A DNA stretch of 64,000 nucleotides from Tagaea sp. CACIAM 22H2 (GTDB lineage: Bacteria; Pseudomonadota; Alphaproteobacteria; CACIAM-22H2). How positions within the stretch are numbered: the stretch's first letter is position 1; every line of letters starts with the position of its first letter. The notes below the pieces were generated by a model that was given only the letters and a program-made list of their open reading frames with translations, was not told the DNA's origin and made no database searches. The stretch covers positions 56,609-120,608 of the forward strand of contig PVXE01000006.1 of the NCBI GenBank assembly GCA_014444615.1, read 5' to 3'. Positions 53,419 to 62,072 of this stretch are shown in pieces. Made by a program: the position numbers and the translations under genes.

Positions 53419-54494
53419 TAGGCGTTCTCGGCGCCGATCGCGTCGATCACCGCCGCCGTCACCTCGACCGTGCGCGCCTTGCCGCCCAGATCGGGCGTGT
53501 GGAAACGCGGGTTGGCGGTGACGCGCTCGATCGCCTTCATCAGCCGCGCGGCCGCCGCCGCCTCGCCGATATGTTCGAGCAGCATGACGTTCGACCAGAA
53601 CGTGCCGATCGGATTGGCGATGCCCTTGCCCATGATGTCGAAGGCCGAGCCATGGATCGGCTCAAACATCGACGGAAATTCGCGCTCGGGGTTGAGATTG
53701 GCCGTCGGCGCGATACCGAGCGATCCCGCCAAGGCCGCCGCGAGATCCGATAGAATATCGGCGTGAAGATTTGTCGCGACGACGGTATCGACCGTCTCGG
53801 GCTTCATCACCATGCGCATGGTCATCGCGTCGACCAGCATCTTGTCCCAGGCGACATCCGGGAACTCCGCCGCAACTTCGGCCGCGATCTCGTCCCACAT
53901 CACCATCGCGTGGCGCTGGGCGTTGGACTTGGTGACGACGGTCAGTTTTTTGCGCGGGCGCGAGCGCGCCAGCTTGAACGCGTAGCGCATGATGCGCGCA
54001 ACGCCTGCGCGCGTGAACATCGCCACGTCGGTCGCGACTTCCAAGGGCGAGCCTTGATGCGCACGCCCGCCCACGCCGGCATATTCGCCTTCCGAATTCT
54101 CGCGCACGATCACCCAATCGAGCCGATCGGGGCCGACGTCGCGCAGCGGCGACTTGATGCCAGGCAGAATGCGCGTCGGGCGCACATTCGCGTATTGATC
54201 GAAGGGCTGGCAGATGGCGAGGCGCAAGCCCCACAAAGTCACGTGATCGGGAATGTCCGGATGCCCGGCGGAGCCGAACAAGATGGCGTCGTGCTTGCGG
54301 ATCTGGTCGCGGCCGTTCTCCGGCATCATGCGGCCGTGGCGCTTGTAGTAATCGCCGCCCCAATCGAAGTGATCGACCGCGAAGGCGAACTTCCCGTCGC
54401 GCTTGGCGATGGCGGCGAGAACTTCCACGCCCGCCGAAACGACTTCCCCGCCGATGCCGTCGCCCGGAATCGCCGCGATCTTGTAGGTCTTCAT
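53418..54494 (-). CDS. Tartrate dehydrogenase / D-malate dehydrogenase (TtuC/DmlA family)
   Basis: A 358-residue member of the isocitrate/isopropylmalate dehydrogenase family. IAAIPGDGIGGEVVSAG at the N-terminus, VIVRENSEGEYAGVGGR, DAMTMRMVMKPETVDTVVATNLHADILSDLAAALAGSLG and EPIHGSAFDIMGKGIANP are visible. The set, particularly HFDWGGDYYKRHGRMMPENG, points to tartrate dehydrogenase/decarboxylase rather than LeuB. NAD-dependent oxidation of tartrate or D-malate is expected. It complements the D-tartrate dehydratase at 25774-26943. It is coupled to mcd. Confidence 0.85.
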   Translation of the reverse strand: MKTYKIAAIPGDGIGGEVVSAGVEVLAAIAKRDGKFAFAVDHFDWGGDYYKRHGRMMPENGRDQIRKHDAILFGSAGHPDIPDHVTLWGLRLAICQPFDQYANVRPTRILPGIKSPLRDVGPDRLDWVIVRENSEGEYAGVGGRAHQGSPLEVATDVAMFTRAGVARIMRYAFKLARSRPRKKLTVVTKSNAQRHAMVMWDEIAAEVAAEFPDVAWDKMLVDAMTMRMVMKPETVDTVVATNLHADILSDLAAALAGSLGIAPTANLNPEREFPSMFEPIHGSAFDIMGKGIANPIGTFWSNVMLLEHIGEAAAAARLMKAIERVTANPRFHTPDLGGKARTVEVTAAVIDAIGAENA

Positions 54495-54587
54495 ATCAAG
54501 TCTCCGTCCCTTTGGAACGCCGAAGAAGGCCGCGCGCGCCGGCGGCCTTCCTCTCGCGTCACTAGCACGAACCGAACGTTCCGCGCT

Positions 54588-55571
54588 TCAGTTTCCCTTG
54601 ACGCCGGCGGCGCGGATCGCCTCGCCCCAGCGCTTCACTTCAGCCGCCAAATAGCCGCGCAAAGCGTCGCCGTTCTGCTGCGCTTCCGGCACCGGCTGTA
54701 TGCCGAGCGCCGTGAACCGGTCCACGACTTTTGCGTCTTTAAGCGCGAGCTTCAAGGCGCCATTCAGTCTCGCCGCAACGTCGACGGGAAGCCCTTTTGG
54801 CGCCCACATCGCGTGCCAGGCCGACACTTCGAAGCCCGGCATCGCAGCGGAATCGAGCGTGGGCAGCTGCGGCAACTTCGCAACCTTGAACTTGGTCGTG
54901 ACCGCGAAACCTTTGATGCGATTCTCGTTGATCATCGCGGCGGTGTTGGTCGTCTGATCGCACATGAAGTCGAACTGGCCGCCGATGAGATCATTCATCG
55001 CGGGACCCGTGCCGCGATAGGCGATGCCGCGCATCTGCACGCCCAATTCCTTCATCAGCATCAGCGAACAGAGATGCGCGGCCGAACCGATCCCCGCATG
55101 GCCATAGGTGACGTTGTCCTTTTCCTTGCGGATCCAGGCGATCAGCTCGCCGACGTCCTTGGCGGCCACGCCCGACTTTGTGACTAGCGACATCGGCACG
55201 TCGGTGATCCGGCCGATATGGTCGAAGTCGTTCACAGGGTCGTAGCGCAGATTGTCGTAAAGTGCAGGCGACGTCGCATGCGCGATATGCCAGATCGCGA
55301 TCGTGTAGCCATCGGCCGGGCGCTGCGCAAGCCGGCCCATGCCGGTCGTGCCGCCAGCCCCGCTGAGATTTTCGATCACGATGCTTTGACCAAGATCGCG
55401 CGACATCGATTCCGCGATCAGCCGGGCGACGGTGTCGGTCGGTCCGCCCGCCGCGGTCGGCACGATCAACGTGATCGGACGATTGGGAAACGCGCCCTGA
55501 GCGGCGGCGGAAGTCGCTAGACCGACCGCAGCGAGCGCCGCGAGCGCGGCCGTCTTCAAATTGAAGCCCAT
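54588..55571 (-). CDS. Bug/TctC-family tripartite tricarboxylate transporter binding protein
   Basis: A 327-residue periplasmic binding protein with a signal peptide (FNLKTAALAALAAVGLATSA, cleavage after AAAQG). Family blocks: FPNRPITLIVPTAAGGPTDTVARLIAESM, IENLSGAGGTTGMGRL, PADGYTI, and RGTGPAMNDLIGGQFDFMCD. It binds a carboxylate, perhaps tartrate or malate given its neighbour. The membrane genes tctA/tctB are missing, as is common for Bug proteins. GGAGG precedes the ATG at 55571. Divergent from a LysR gene. Confidence 0.9.
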   Translation of the reverse strand: MGFNLKTAALAALAAVGLATSAAAQGAFPNRPITLIVPTAAGGPTDTVARLIAESMSRDLGQSIVIENLSGAGGTTGMGRLAQRPADGYTIAIWHIAHATSPALYDNLRYDPVNDFDHIGRITDVPMSLVTKSGVAAKDVGELIAWIRKEKDNVTYGHAGIGSAAHLCSLMLMKELGVQMRGIAYRGTGPAMNDLIGGQFDFMCDQTTNTAAMINENRIKGFAVTTKFKVAKLPQLPTLDSAAMPGFEVSAWHAMWAPKGLPVDVAARLNGALKLALKDAKVVDRFTALGIQPVPEAQQNGDALRGYLAAEVKRWGEAIRAAGVKGN

Positions 55572-55653
55572 AACCGATCCTCCCTTGTGCCGGACGTGAT
55601 TCGCCCTGGCCATGACGGCATTCAAGGGGCTCCAGTGGCCGGAGACAATTTCA

Positions 55654-55684
55654 ATATAATTATATATTTTATTGATATAATATC
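55654..55684. promoter_or_regulatory. AT-rich palindromes between the Bug gene and lysR
   Basis: Two palindromes: ATATAATTATAT (55654-55665) and GATATAATATC (55674-55684). They stand out in a very GC-rich context and end six bases before the lysR ATG. They probably serve as the LysR box and/or promoter for both divergent genes. Confidence 0.5.
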
Positions 55685-55690
55685 TTGTCT

Positions 55691-56605
55691 ATGGAACTCG
55701 AACAGATGCGCTGCTTCGTCGCGGTCGCCGAGGAGCTTCATTTCGGCCGCGCCGCGCGGCGGCTGGAGATGCTGCCCGCCGCCCTTGGCCGCAGGATCCG
55801 GCAGTTGGAGGACGATCTGGGCGTGCGGCTTCTGCTGCGTACGACGCGCAGCGTCGCGTTGACGCCCGACGGCGTCGCCATGCTGGAAGGCGCGCAGGAT
55901 ATCCTTGTCCGCGCGGACATGCTGGCGCGCGATCTGCGCGAACGCGCGCGCCGCCCCGGCTTCACGCTGAAGATTGGCGCGATCGATACCGCCGCCGCCG
56001 GTCTGGTGCCCGACTTGTTGCAGGATTTCCGCAAGCGGCGGCCCGACGTGATCGTCCAACTGACGGAGGATAAGACGATCCGGCTTCTGCCGCGGCTACT
56101 CTCGGGCCGGCTCGATCTCGCGTTGATCCGCCCGCCGGAGCAAATGGACCGCCGCATCGAACACGCGATGCTGTTCCACGAAACGCCGGTCGTCGCGGTC
56201 CCGGCCCGCCATGCGCTCGCCCGGCGCCGGCGCATCAAGATCGGCGCGCTCGCCGATCAGCCGCTGATCGTGCCCGACCGGCGATCGCGGCCGCACAGCC
56301 ACGACTTGACGATCAAGCTGTTCGCCAAGGCAGGCCTGCGGCCCAACATCGCCCAGGTTGCTGAGGAGAAGCAAACGATCCTGGGGCTCGTCGCGGCGCG
56401 GCTGGGCCTCGCGATCGTGCCGCGCTCCGCCGCGCGGCTCGGCACGACCGGGATACGATTCGTTCCGCTTATCGTCGACGCCGCCGCACCGCCGCGGTTG
56501 CTGCCGCTGGCGGCGGCGTGGCTGCGCGGCGCCCGCGACCCGGTGCGCGACGAGATGCTTGCGATCTTGCGGTCGCGTCTGTCGACCTACGCCGTTAAGG
56601 CGTGA
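55691..56605 (+). CDS. LysR family transcriptional regulator
   Basis: A 304-residue LysR protein: helix-turn-helix MELEQMRCFVAVAEELHFGRAARRLEMLPAALGRRIRQLEDDLG and a substrate-binding domain with IKIGALADQPLIVP. The ATG at 55691 is used; the TTG two codons earlier overlaps the palindromes. It is divergent from the Bug binding protein gene and probably regulates it together with the downstream dehydrogenase/mcd genes. Confidence 0.88.
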   Translation: MELEQMRCFVAVAEELHFGRAARRLEMLPAALGRRIRQLEDDLGVRLLLRTTRSVALTPDGVAMLEGAQDILVRADMLARDLRERARRPGFTLKIGAIDTAAAGLVPDLLQDFRKRRPDVIVQLTEDKTIRLLPRLLSGRLDLALIRPPEQMDRRIEHAMLFHETPVVAVPARHALARRRRIKIGALADQPLIVPDRRSRPHSHDLTIKLFAKAGLRPNIAQVAEEKQTILGLVAARLGLAIVPRSAARLGTTGIRFVPLIVDAAAPPRLLPLAAAWLRGARDPVRDEMLAILRSRLSTYAVKA

Positions 56606-56610
56606 TCGAC

Positions 56611-57015
56611 TTACGCGCGCGGCCGCTCCGCCAAAGCCGCTGCCAGGATGAAGCCGCCGATCATCGCGACATTGGTGATGAACTGCGCCATATCGTGGAA
56701 GCGCGCCACGGGATCGTCGATCTCCCAAAAACGGTGCGCGACCGCGTTGGCGAGAATGGTGAACACGGCGAGCGCGCCCGCGCCCAGCCAGGTGTAGCGA
56801 TCGAAGATCACGGCCGCTGACCCGCCGAGCTGCACGACGATGACCGCCGCCGCGACGAGCGGCGCCGGCGTCAAACCGAAATGGGCCATCTCGGCCGTCG
56901 CCCCGCCGAAATCGAGCGCCTTGACCAAACCGCTTAGCCAGAACGGCAGCGTCAGCAGAACGCGGCCGAAGAACGCCATCTGCGGCATCGCCGCGACTTC
57001 ACGGAAAATATTCAT
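56611..57015 (-). CDS. DoxX family membrane protein
   Basis: A 134-residue protein with four membrane segments (FGRVLLTLPFWLSGLVKALDF, LVAAAVIVVQLGGSAAVIF, GAGALAVFTILANAVAH, FITNVAMIGGFILAAALAE). This is the DoxX topology. It ends convergently with the LysR gene, only five bases away, and lies 44 bases downstream of the LacI-family repressor gene in the same direction. Role unknown. Confidence 0.8.
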   Translation of the reverse strand: MNIFREVAAMPQMAFFGRVLLTLPFWLSGLVKALDFGGATAEMAHFGLTPAPLVAAAVIVVQLGGSAAVIFDRYTWLGAGALAVFTILANAVAHRFWEIDDPVARFHDMAQFITNVAMIGGFILAAALAERPRA

Positions 57016-57059
57016 GTCGCACCTTCAAAGGGAATCGCTTGGCGCTCCCTTTACGACAT

Positions 57060-58076
57060 CTATTTCGTGCTGTCGCGCGCCACGATCGAGAATGGGATCG
57101 CGCTCAACTGCGGCGCCGGTTCGCCCCGGATGCGGGCGAGAATGTTCCGCCCTGCGATATATCCGATCTCGCGGCCGGGAACATGAACGGTCGTAAGTTT
57201 CGGCTCGATCACCGTCGCGATGGCAAGGTCATGAAAGCCCGCGATCCCAAGTTCCTTCGGCACGGCGATGCCGCGCCGCCTGGCCTCCTGAATGGCACCC
57301 ACGGCGTAGATGTCGCTGGTGAAGAAGATCGCGTCCGGCTTTTCCGCCAACACTTCGGGAAGAATTGCGGCACCGTCTTCGACTTGCGGTGCGGCCGGCG
57401 CGCCGATGGTGAAGATCTTCAACACCGGTAAGCCCTGCTCCTTCAGCGCGCGGCGATAGCCGATTTCGCGTCGCCGCGCGCGTTCATTGGTCCGCGACGG
57501 GCCGCTGACGAAGGCGATGCGCTTATAGCCGCGCCCCGCGAGCCATACGGTCATTTCGTGCGCGGCCTTCTCGTTGGAATAGCCGACGACCATGTCGATC
57601 GGCGTGTTGGTCAACTCCCAGGTCTCGACGACGGGAACGCCCACCCGTTTCAGTAAGTCGCGTGTGCGCGGCGAGCGCGTCACGCCGGTCAGCAGAAATC
57701 CTTCCGGACGGCGCGATAGGAACGCCGCGACCAGCGCATCTTCCTCCTCGCTCAGATAGCCCGTCTCGCCCAATACAAGATGATAGCCCTCGGGGCGCAA
57801 CGCCGCCGACAGACCGGTGATCGTATCGGCGAAAATCGCGTGCTGCACGGTCGGGATCAACGCGGTGATCGTCTTGCCGCCGCCGCCCGCCGATAAGGCG
57901 CCCGCCAGCGCGTTGGGCACGTAGCCGGTTTTGTCGATCGCCGCGCGGATACGCTTCAGCGTGTCGGGCGCCACTTTCGCCGGGCTGCGCAAGGCGCGCG
58001 ATACGGTCATGACGGTGACGCCGGCCAGCTTCGCCACCTCCGCCATGCGGGGAAAGTTCTTCTCGCGCTTCGTCAT
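57060..58076 (-). CDS. LacI family transcriptional repressor (GntR/IdnR-like)
   Basis: A 338-residue repressor with a LacI helix-turn-helix RMAEVAKLAGVTVMTVSRALRSPAKV, hinge helix region IDKTGYVPNALAGALS and a sugar-binding domain with ITALIPTVQHAIFADTITGLSAAL, GFLLTGVTRS, AFVSGPSRTNERARRREIGYRRAL and LGIAGFHDLAIA. The whole pattern resembles the E. coli gluconate repressor GntR. It is the fifth gene of the sugar-acid operon and probably represses it by binding the palindrome at 61903-61922. Confidence 0.88.
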   Translation of the reverse strand: MTKREKNFPRMAEVAKLAGVTVMTVSRALRSPAKVAPDTLKRIRAAIDKTGYVPNALAGALSAGGGGKTITALIPTVQHAIFADTITGLSAALRPEGYHLVLGETGYLSEEEDALVAAFLSRRPEGFLLTGVTRSPRTRDLLKRVGVPVVETWELTNTPIDMVVGYSNEKAAHEMTVWLAGRGYKRIAFVSGPSRTNERARRREIGYRRALKEQGLPVLKIFTIGAPAAPQVEDGAAILPEVLAEKPDAIFFTSDIYAVGAIQEARRRGIAVPKELGIAGFHDLAIATVIEPKLTTVHVPGREIGYIAGRNILARIRGEPAPQLSAIPFSIVARDSTK

Positions 58077-58081
58077 GATGG

Positions 58082-59260
58082 TCAGAATCGCGACGACCAG
58101 CGATCGGTGAACAGCGGTAGGAATGCGTCCGGATCGAAGGGATTTTGCTTCGCCACGTCCGGCCGGAACTCGCCCACGCCCAGCCCCGGACGGTCCGGCA
58201 CCAGATAAGTGCCGTTGACCGGCTTGGGCGCGAATTCGACCAGATCGAAGCGATACGGCACGTCGTATTCGCAGAAGGATTCCTGCATGAAGAAATTCGT
58301 CGTGCAGGCGTCGAGCTGCACGGCCGCCGCCGTCGCCACCGGCCCGAACGGGTTGTGGAACGACACCGGCGCATAATAAGCGTCGGCCATCGCGGCGATC
58401 TTCTTCGATTCCATAATGCCGCCGACATGGATGATGTCGGGCTGGAGCACGTCGACTTCATGCGTCTCCAGCAGATTGACCATGCCCGCGCGGCTGGTGC
58501 AGCGCTCCCCCGTCGCCAGGCGCGTTTTCATGTTGCGCCCGACGGCGGCGAGCGAGGCCGCGTTCTCGGGATCGCAAGGCTCCTCGAACCAGAACAGATC
58601 GTAGGGTTCGAGTTCGCGCGCGACGGCGATCGCCGCACCGGGGCTGAAACGACCATGTGCGTCGATCATCAGATCGACATCGGGGCCCACGCCCGCACGT
58701 ACCGCTTCGACGATGGCCGCGGCGCGGCGGATCGACGCCTTGTCCGGTTCGCGCCCCGCATCCTCGAACGGGTCGAACTTCAAGCCGCGATAGCCCTTGG
58801 CGGCGGCGGCTTTCGCGGCCGCACCGATTTCCGCCGGCGTTTTGCCCACGCCGTACCAGGCGTTGGCGTAGGCCGGCAGCACGTCGTGCACCTTGCCGCC
58901 CAGGAGCTCGTAGACCGGGCGGCCGAGCGCCTTGCCCGCGACGTCCCACATCGCCATTTCCAGGGCGGCGGCGGCGCTGTTGATGATCGGCGAATGCATG
59001 AACTCGTTGCGCAATACGTCGTGCCACAGCTTCTCCACGCCGAACACCGACCGGCCGATCGCGTAGCGCACGGCGAGTTGATCGATCGCCGCCGCCACCG
59101 CCTGGGGCTGGTATTCGAGCGAGCCTTCGCCGATCCCGCGAATGCCTTCGTCGGTTTCGATTTGGGTGAAAACGCAGTTGCGCCAGCGCATACCGACCAC
59201 GAAAGCCGTGACCTTCGTGATGCGGCAGGCGCGCGTGTCGCGGGCGGGAATTTTCGTCAT
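58082..59260 (-). CDS. Mandelate racemase/muconate lactonizing family sugar-acid dehydratase
   Basis: A 392-residue enolase-superfamily enzyme resembling D-galactonate dehydratases. Start ATG 59260 with AGGAA upstream. YRGLKFDPF has the catalytic Lys region; metal ligands are Asp in LMIDAHGRF, Glu in FWFEEPCDPE and Glu in RLATGERCTS; then LQPDIIHVGG and the His in SFHNPFGPV. It would remove water from an aldonate to give a 2-keto-3-deoxy acid. Its gene sits between the split transketolase and the LacI repressor. The sugar acid is not determined. Confidence 0.85.
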   Translation of the reverse strand: MTKIPARDTRACRITKVTAFVVGMRWRNCVFTQIETDEGIRGIGEGSLEYQPQAVAAAIDQLAVRYAIGRSVFGVEKLWHDVLRNEFMHSPIINSAAAALEMAMWDVAGKALGRPVYELLGGKVHDVLPAYANAWYGVGKTPAEIGAAAKAAAAKGYRGLKFDPFEDAGREPDKASIRRAAAIVEAVRAGVGPDVDLMIDAHGRFSPGAAIAVARELEPYDLFWFEEPCDPENAASLAAVGRNMKTRLATGERCTSRAGMVNLLETHEVDVLQPDIIHVGGIMESKKIAAMADAYYAPVSFHNPFGPVATAAAVQLDACTTNFFMQESFCEYDVPYRFDLVEFAPKPVNGTYLVPDRPGLGVGEFRPDVAKQNPFDPDAFLPLFTDRWSSRF

Positions 59261-59280
59261 CGGAATTCCTTTGCGAAGAT

Positions 59281-60273
59281 TTACGCTTGCCGCCAGCGCG
59301 CGCCGTCCAAAGCGGCCGCGACGATCCGCTCGACCGTCATGCCGCATTTGTCCTGCAAATAAGGCAGGGACCCGCATTCGACGAAGCGATCGGGAATGCC
59401 TACCCGCACCGTCGGGCGGAAGATGCACGCCTCATACAGCGCTTCGGCGACCAACGTGCCGAGCCCGCCCGAGACGACGTGGTTTTCAAGCGTCATGATC
59501 CGCGTCACACCGCGCGCGAAATCGGCGACCGCTTTCGCATCGAAGGGCTTGATCGTCGGCATGTGCAGGATCGACGTTTCGATCCCTTTTGCGGCGAGCT
59601 GCTCGGCCGCATCGATCGCGCGCTCGGTCATCATGCCGGTCGAAATCATCCCGAGCCCGCCTTGCGCGCGCAACGTATAGGCCCTGCCGATCTCGAAGCG
59701 ATGTTTCGCCGGATCGAAGACACGCGGCACAAGGCCGCGCAGCAGACGCGCATAGGTCGGCCCGTCATGCGCGGCGACGGCGGCGACGCTTTGCTCGATT
59801 TCCGTCGCGTCGCATGGATCGATCACCACCAGATCGGGGATCATACGCATCAACGCCAGATCCTCGATCGCCTGATGCGTGCCGCCATAGCCCGTGGTCA
59901 GGCCCGGCAAACCGGCGAAGATCTTCACGTCGGCCTTCGAATGCGCGCAGGCGATAGCGATGAAGTCGTAGGCGCGGCGCGTGGCGAACACGCCATAGGT
60001 CGTGCAGAACGCCTTGAAGCCGGATTTGGCGAGGCCTGCCGACACGCCGATCAGATTCTGCTCCGCCATGCCGACATTGAAGAAGCGGTCGGGATGCGCG
60101 TCGCGGAACGGCAGAATGTCGGTGTATTTCGCGAGATCCGCCGACAGGCCGACGATGTCGTTCCGGCCGCGCGCCAACGCCGCCAAGGCTTTGCCGAATG
60201 GCGCCTCGACATTCGGGCGCGGTCCCGTCGCGACGTTTTCCCCCATCGCCAGGGTTTTGCCGCGCTCAGACAT
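59281..60273 (-). CDS. Transketolase, C-terminal half (split enzyme)
   Basis: A 330-residue protein with the pyrimidine-binding and C-terminal transketolase domains: VGLSADLAKYTDILPFRDAHPDRFFNVGMAEQNLIGVSAGLAKSG (Glu that activates thiamine diphosphate in AEQN), GLPGLTTGYGGTHQAIEDLALMRMIP and GYVTRIMTLENHVVSGGLG-like end. It overlaps the N-terminal half gene by eight bases. It works only with that partner. Confidence 0.9.
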   Translation of the reverse strand: MSERGKTLAMGENVATGPRPNVEAPFGKALAALARGRNDIVGLSADLAKYTDILPFRDAHPDRFFNVGMAEQNLIGVSAGLAKSGFKAFCTTYGVFATRRAYDFIAIACAHSKADVKIFAGLPGLTTGYGGTHQAIEDLALMRMIPDLVVIDPCDATEIEQSVAAVAAHDGPTYARLLRGLVPRVFDPAKHRFEIGRAYTLRAQGGLGMISTGMMTERAIDAAEQLAAKGIETSILHMPTIKPFDAKAVADFARGVTRIMTLENHVVSGGLGTLVAEALYEACIFRPTVRVGIPDRFVECGSLPYLQDKCGMTVERIVAAALDGARWRQA

Positions 60274-61108
60274 CGCTTTCCTCCAGCTCGCGATCGAACT
60301 GGTCCCATTCGTTCGCTTCGACGCGCACGAAATGCGCCTTCTCGCGCTTCTCCAGCGTCGGCACGCCCTTTCCGGGCAACGTGCGCAATACGATGGCTTT
60401 AGGCTTGCCGTTCTTCGCGCGCGCAGCTCTCAGCGCCGCGACGATCGCGTCCATCGAATTGCCGTCGATCTCCTGCACATCCCAGCCGAAGGCACGGCAT
60501 TTATCGGCGACCGGTTCGATATCGATCACGATCTTGCCGTCCGCCTGGATACCGTTGCAGTCGATCAACGCGACCAGATTGTCGAGACCGAAGGAGCCGC
60601 CGGACATCAGCGCTTCCCAGGTCGAGCCTTCCTGCAATTCGCCGTCGGAGAACTCGACGAAAATCCGCGCGTCGGATTTACGCAAGCGCTGACCCAGCGC
60701 CATGCCGACCGCTTGGCCCAGGCCGTGGCCGAGCGAACCGCCGATGATCTCCACGCCCGGCGTCGTGTCGAGCGTGCTCATTTCCAAGCGGCTTTCGTCG
60801 CGCCCGTAGGTTTCGAGTTCCGCCGCCAGAATGATCCCGGCTTCGGCGAACGTCGCCCACAGCGCGATCGAGTAATGGCCCGTCGACAGCACGAAGCGAT
60901 CGCGCTCCGCCCATCGCGGGTTCGCGGGGTCGTAGCGCAATTCGTGGAAATAGATCGCCGCGAGCGCATCGGCGATCGCCAATCCTTGCACGACATAGCC
61001 CTGACCGATGCGCCGCGACATCGCCAGCACATGCCGGCGGATCGCTTTGGCGCGGGCCTTCAGTTCAGCGACGGAGGGGTCCGTCCCCGGCGAGTTACGG
61101 GTCGTCAT
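60266..61108 (-). CDS. Transketolase, N-terminal half (split enzyme)
   Basis: A 280-residue thiamine-diphosphate-binding domain: IYFHELRYDPANP, DRFVLSTGHYSIALWATFAEAG, GGSLGHGLGQAVGMALG, and the cofactor motif SDGELQEGSTWEAL...NLVALIDCNGIQADG. Split transketolases of this type are often linked to sugar-acid or unusual pentose pathways rather than the pentose phosphate cycle. The gene begins one base before the SDR stop region and is coupled with the C-terminal half. Confidence 0.9.
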   Translation of the reverse strand: MTTRNSPGTDPSVAELKARAKAIRRHVLAMSRRIGQGYVVQGLAIADALAAIYFHELRYDPANPRWAERDRFVLSTGHYSIALWATFAEAGIILAAELETYGRDESRLEMSTLDTTPGVEIIGGSLGHGLGQAVGMALGQRLRKSDARIFVEFSDGELQEGSTWEALMSGGSFGLDNLVALIDCNGIQADGKIVIDIEPVADKCRAFGWDVQEIDGNSMDAIVAALRAARAKNGKPKAIVLRTLPGKGVPTLEKREKAHFVRVEANEWDQFDRELEESDV

Positions 61109-61109
61109 A

Positions 61110-61856
61110 TCAGTCCTTGTCCAAACCGCCGGAGAGATTCATGCGTTCGGCGGTGATGTAGTCGGGCGCATCGAACAACAGCCACAGCACGGCCTCGGCC
61201 ACTTCCTCCGGCTCGACGCGATGGCCGACGGGAATGCGCGCCGTGCGCTCGGCCAGGAATTTCTCGATATCGCTGCGCCCTTCGAGCTTCGCGAAGGCGA
61301 TCTCGGTGTCGCGCTGCATGGGTGTGTCCATCATGCCGGGCGCGATCGAGTTTACCCGTACGCCATGCGGCGCCAACGCGACTGCCGCCGCGCGCGTGAC
61401 GGAGTCGACCGCCGCTTTCGACGCGGCATAGGCCGTGTAGTTCGGCAGCGCCATGCGCGACGCGGGCGACGTGATGTTGACGATGCGGCCCTTCTTTTGC
61501 GCGGCCATGATCTTGCCGGCGGCGGACGTCAGAAACGCCAAGGCGCGGACGTTGAGATCGAAGGTGCGATCCCAGGTCGAGGGCTTCATCTCGAGGAACG
61601 CCTCGCCCGCCCCGTAACCGGCGTTGTTGACCAATCCGTCGAGCCCGCCGAGCTTAGCGGTGCAATCGGCGACGATCTTCGCCGCGTCGTCATTGATAAG
61701 ATCGGCGTGATGCGCGATGCCCTTGCATTGGCCCGCGACCGCTTCCGCGCCTTTCGCGTCGATATCAACGATCGCGACCTTGGCGCCGCGCGCGGCCGCC
61801 TCCAAGGCGACCGCCTTGCCCAAACCACTCGCACCGCCGGTGACGATCAAGCGCAA
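61110..61856 (-). CDS. Short-chain dehydrogenase/reductase
   Basis: A 248-residue classical SDR: cofactor motif VTGGASGLGKAVA, NNAG in GLVNNAGYGAG, Ser in NITSPASRM, catalytic Tyr-Lys in YTAYAASKAAVDS. The start is a TTG at 61856, five bases after GGAGG; a second TTG two codons later is an alternative. It is the first gene of the sugar-acid operon, oxidising a hydroxyl of the sugar or sugar acid (inference). The operator palindrome lies 47 bases upstream. Confidence 0.88.
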   Translation of the reverse strand: MRLIVTGGASGLGKAVALEAAARGAKVAIVDIDAKGAEAVAGQCKGIAHHADLINDDAAKIVADCTAKLGGLDGLVNNAGYGAGEAFLEMKPSTWDRTFDLNVRALAFLTSAAGKIMAAQKKGRIVNITSPASRMALPNYTAYAASKAAVDSVTRAAAVALAPHGVRVNSIAPGMMDTPMQRDTEIAFAKLEGRSDIEKFLAERTARIPVGHRVEPEEVAEAVLWLLFDAPDYITAERMNLSGGLDKD

Positions 61857-61902
61857 AGGCGCCTCCCTTTCGCGCCGTCGGTCAAGTTCGCGGCGATTGG
61901 GC

Positions 61903-61922
61903 TTATGTTATCGGTAACATAA
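61903..61922. promoter_or_regulatory. Perfect 20-bp palindromic operator, GntR-like
   Basis: TTATGTTATCGGTAACATAA: arms TTATGTTA and TAACATAA around TCGG. The inner 16 bases ATGTTATCGGTAACAT differ by one base from the E. coli GntR operator consensus ATGTTACCGGTAACAT as remembered. It overlaps the predicted -10 and spacer of the sugar-acid operon, and the operon encodes a GntR-like LacI repressor. Confidence 0.8.
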
Positions 61923-61934
61923 CTGAGCGGTCAA
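61905..61934 (-). promoter_or_regulatory. Promoter of the sugar-acid operon
   Basis: Minus strand: TTGACC (61934-61929), 18 bases, TAACAT (61910-61905), about 50 bases upstream of the SDR start. The overlap with the palindrome implies direct repression. Confidence 0.55.
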
Positions 61935-62041
61935 GGATGCGGATCGCCGCAAGTGCTAGCGGGTGAACGCCCGCAGCACCGCTATAGCTCGCGTCCGAAC
62001 GAAATATTCACAGGATTGCAATGATTTGGGTGTGGCGACAC

Positions 62042-62070
62042 TTGCGCTTTTTCCCCGCCATACCCATTAT
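62042..62070 (+). promoter_or_regulatory. Promoter-like sequence before the putative small RNA
   Basis: TTGCGC (62042-62047) and CATTAT (62065-62070) with a 17-base spacer, just upstream of the RNA stem starting at 62073. Confidence 0.4.
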
Positions 62071-62072
62071 AT

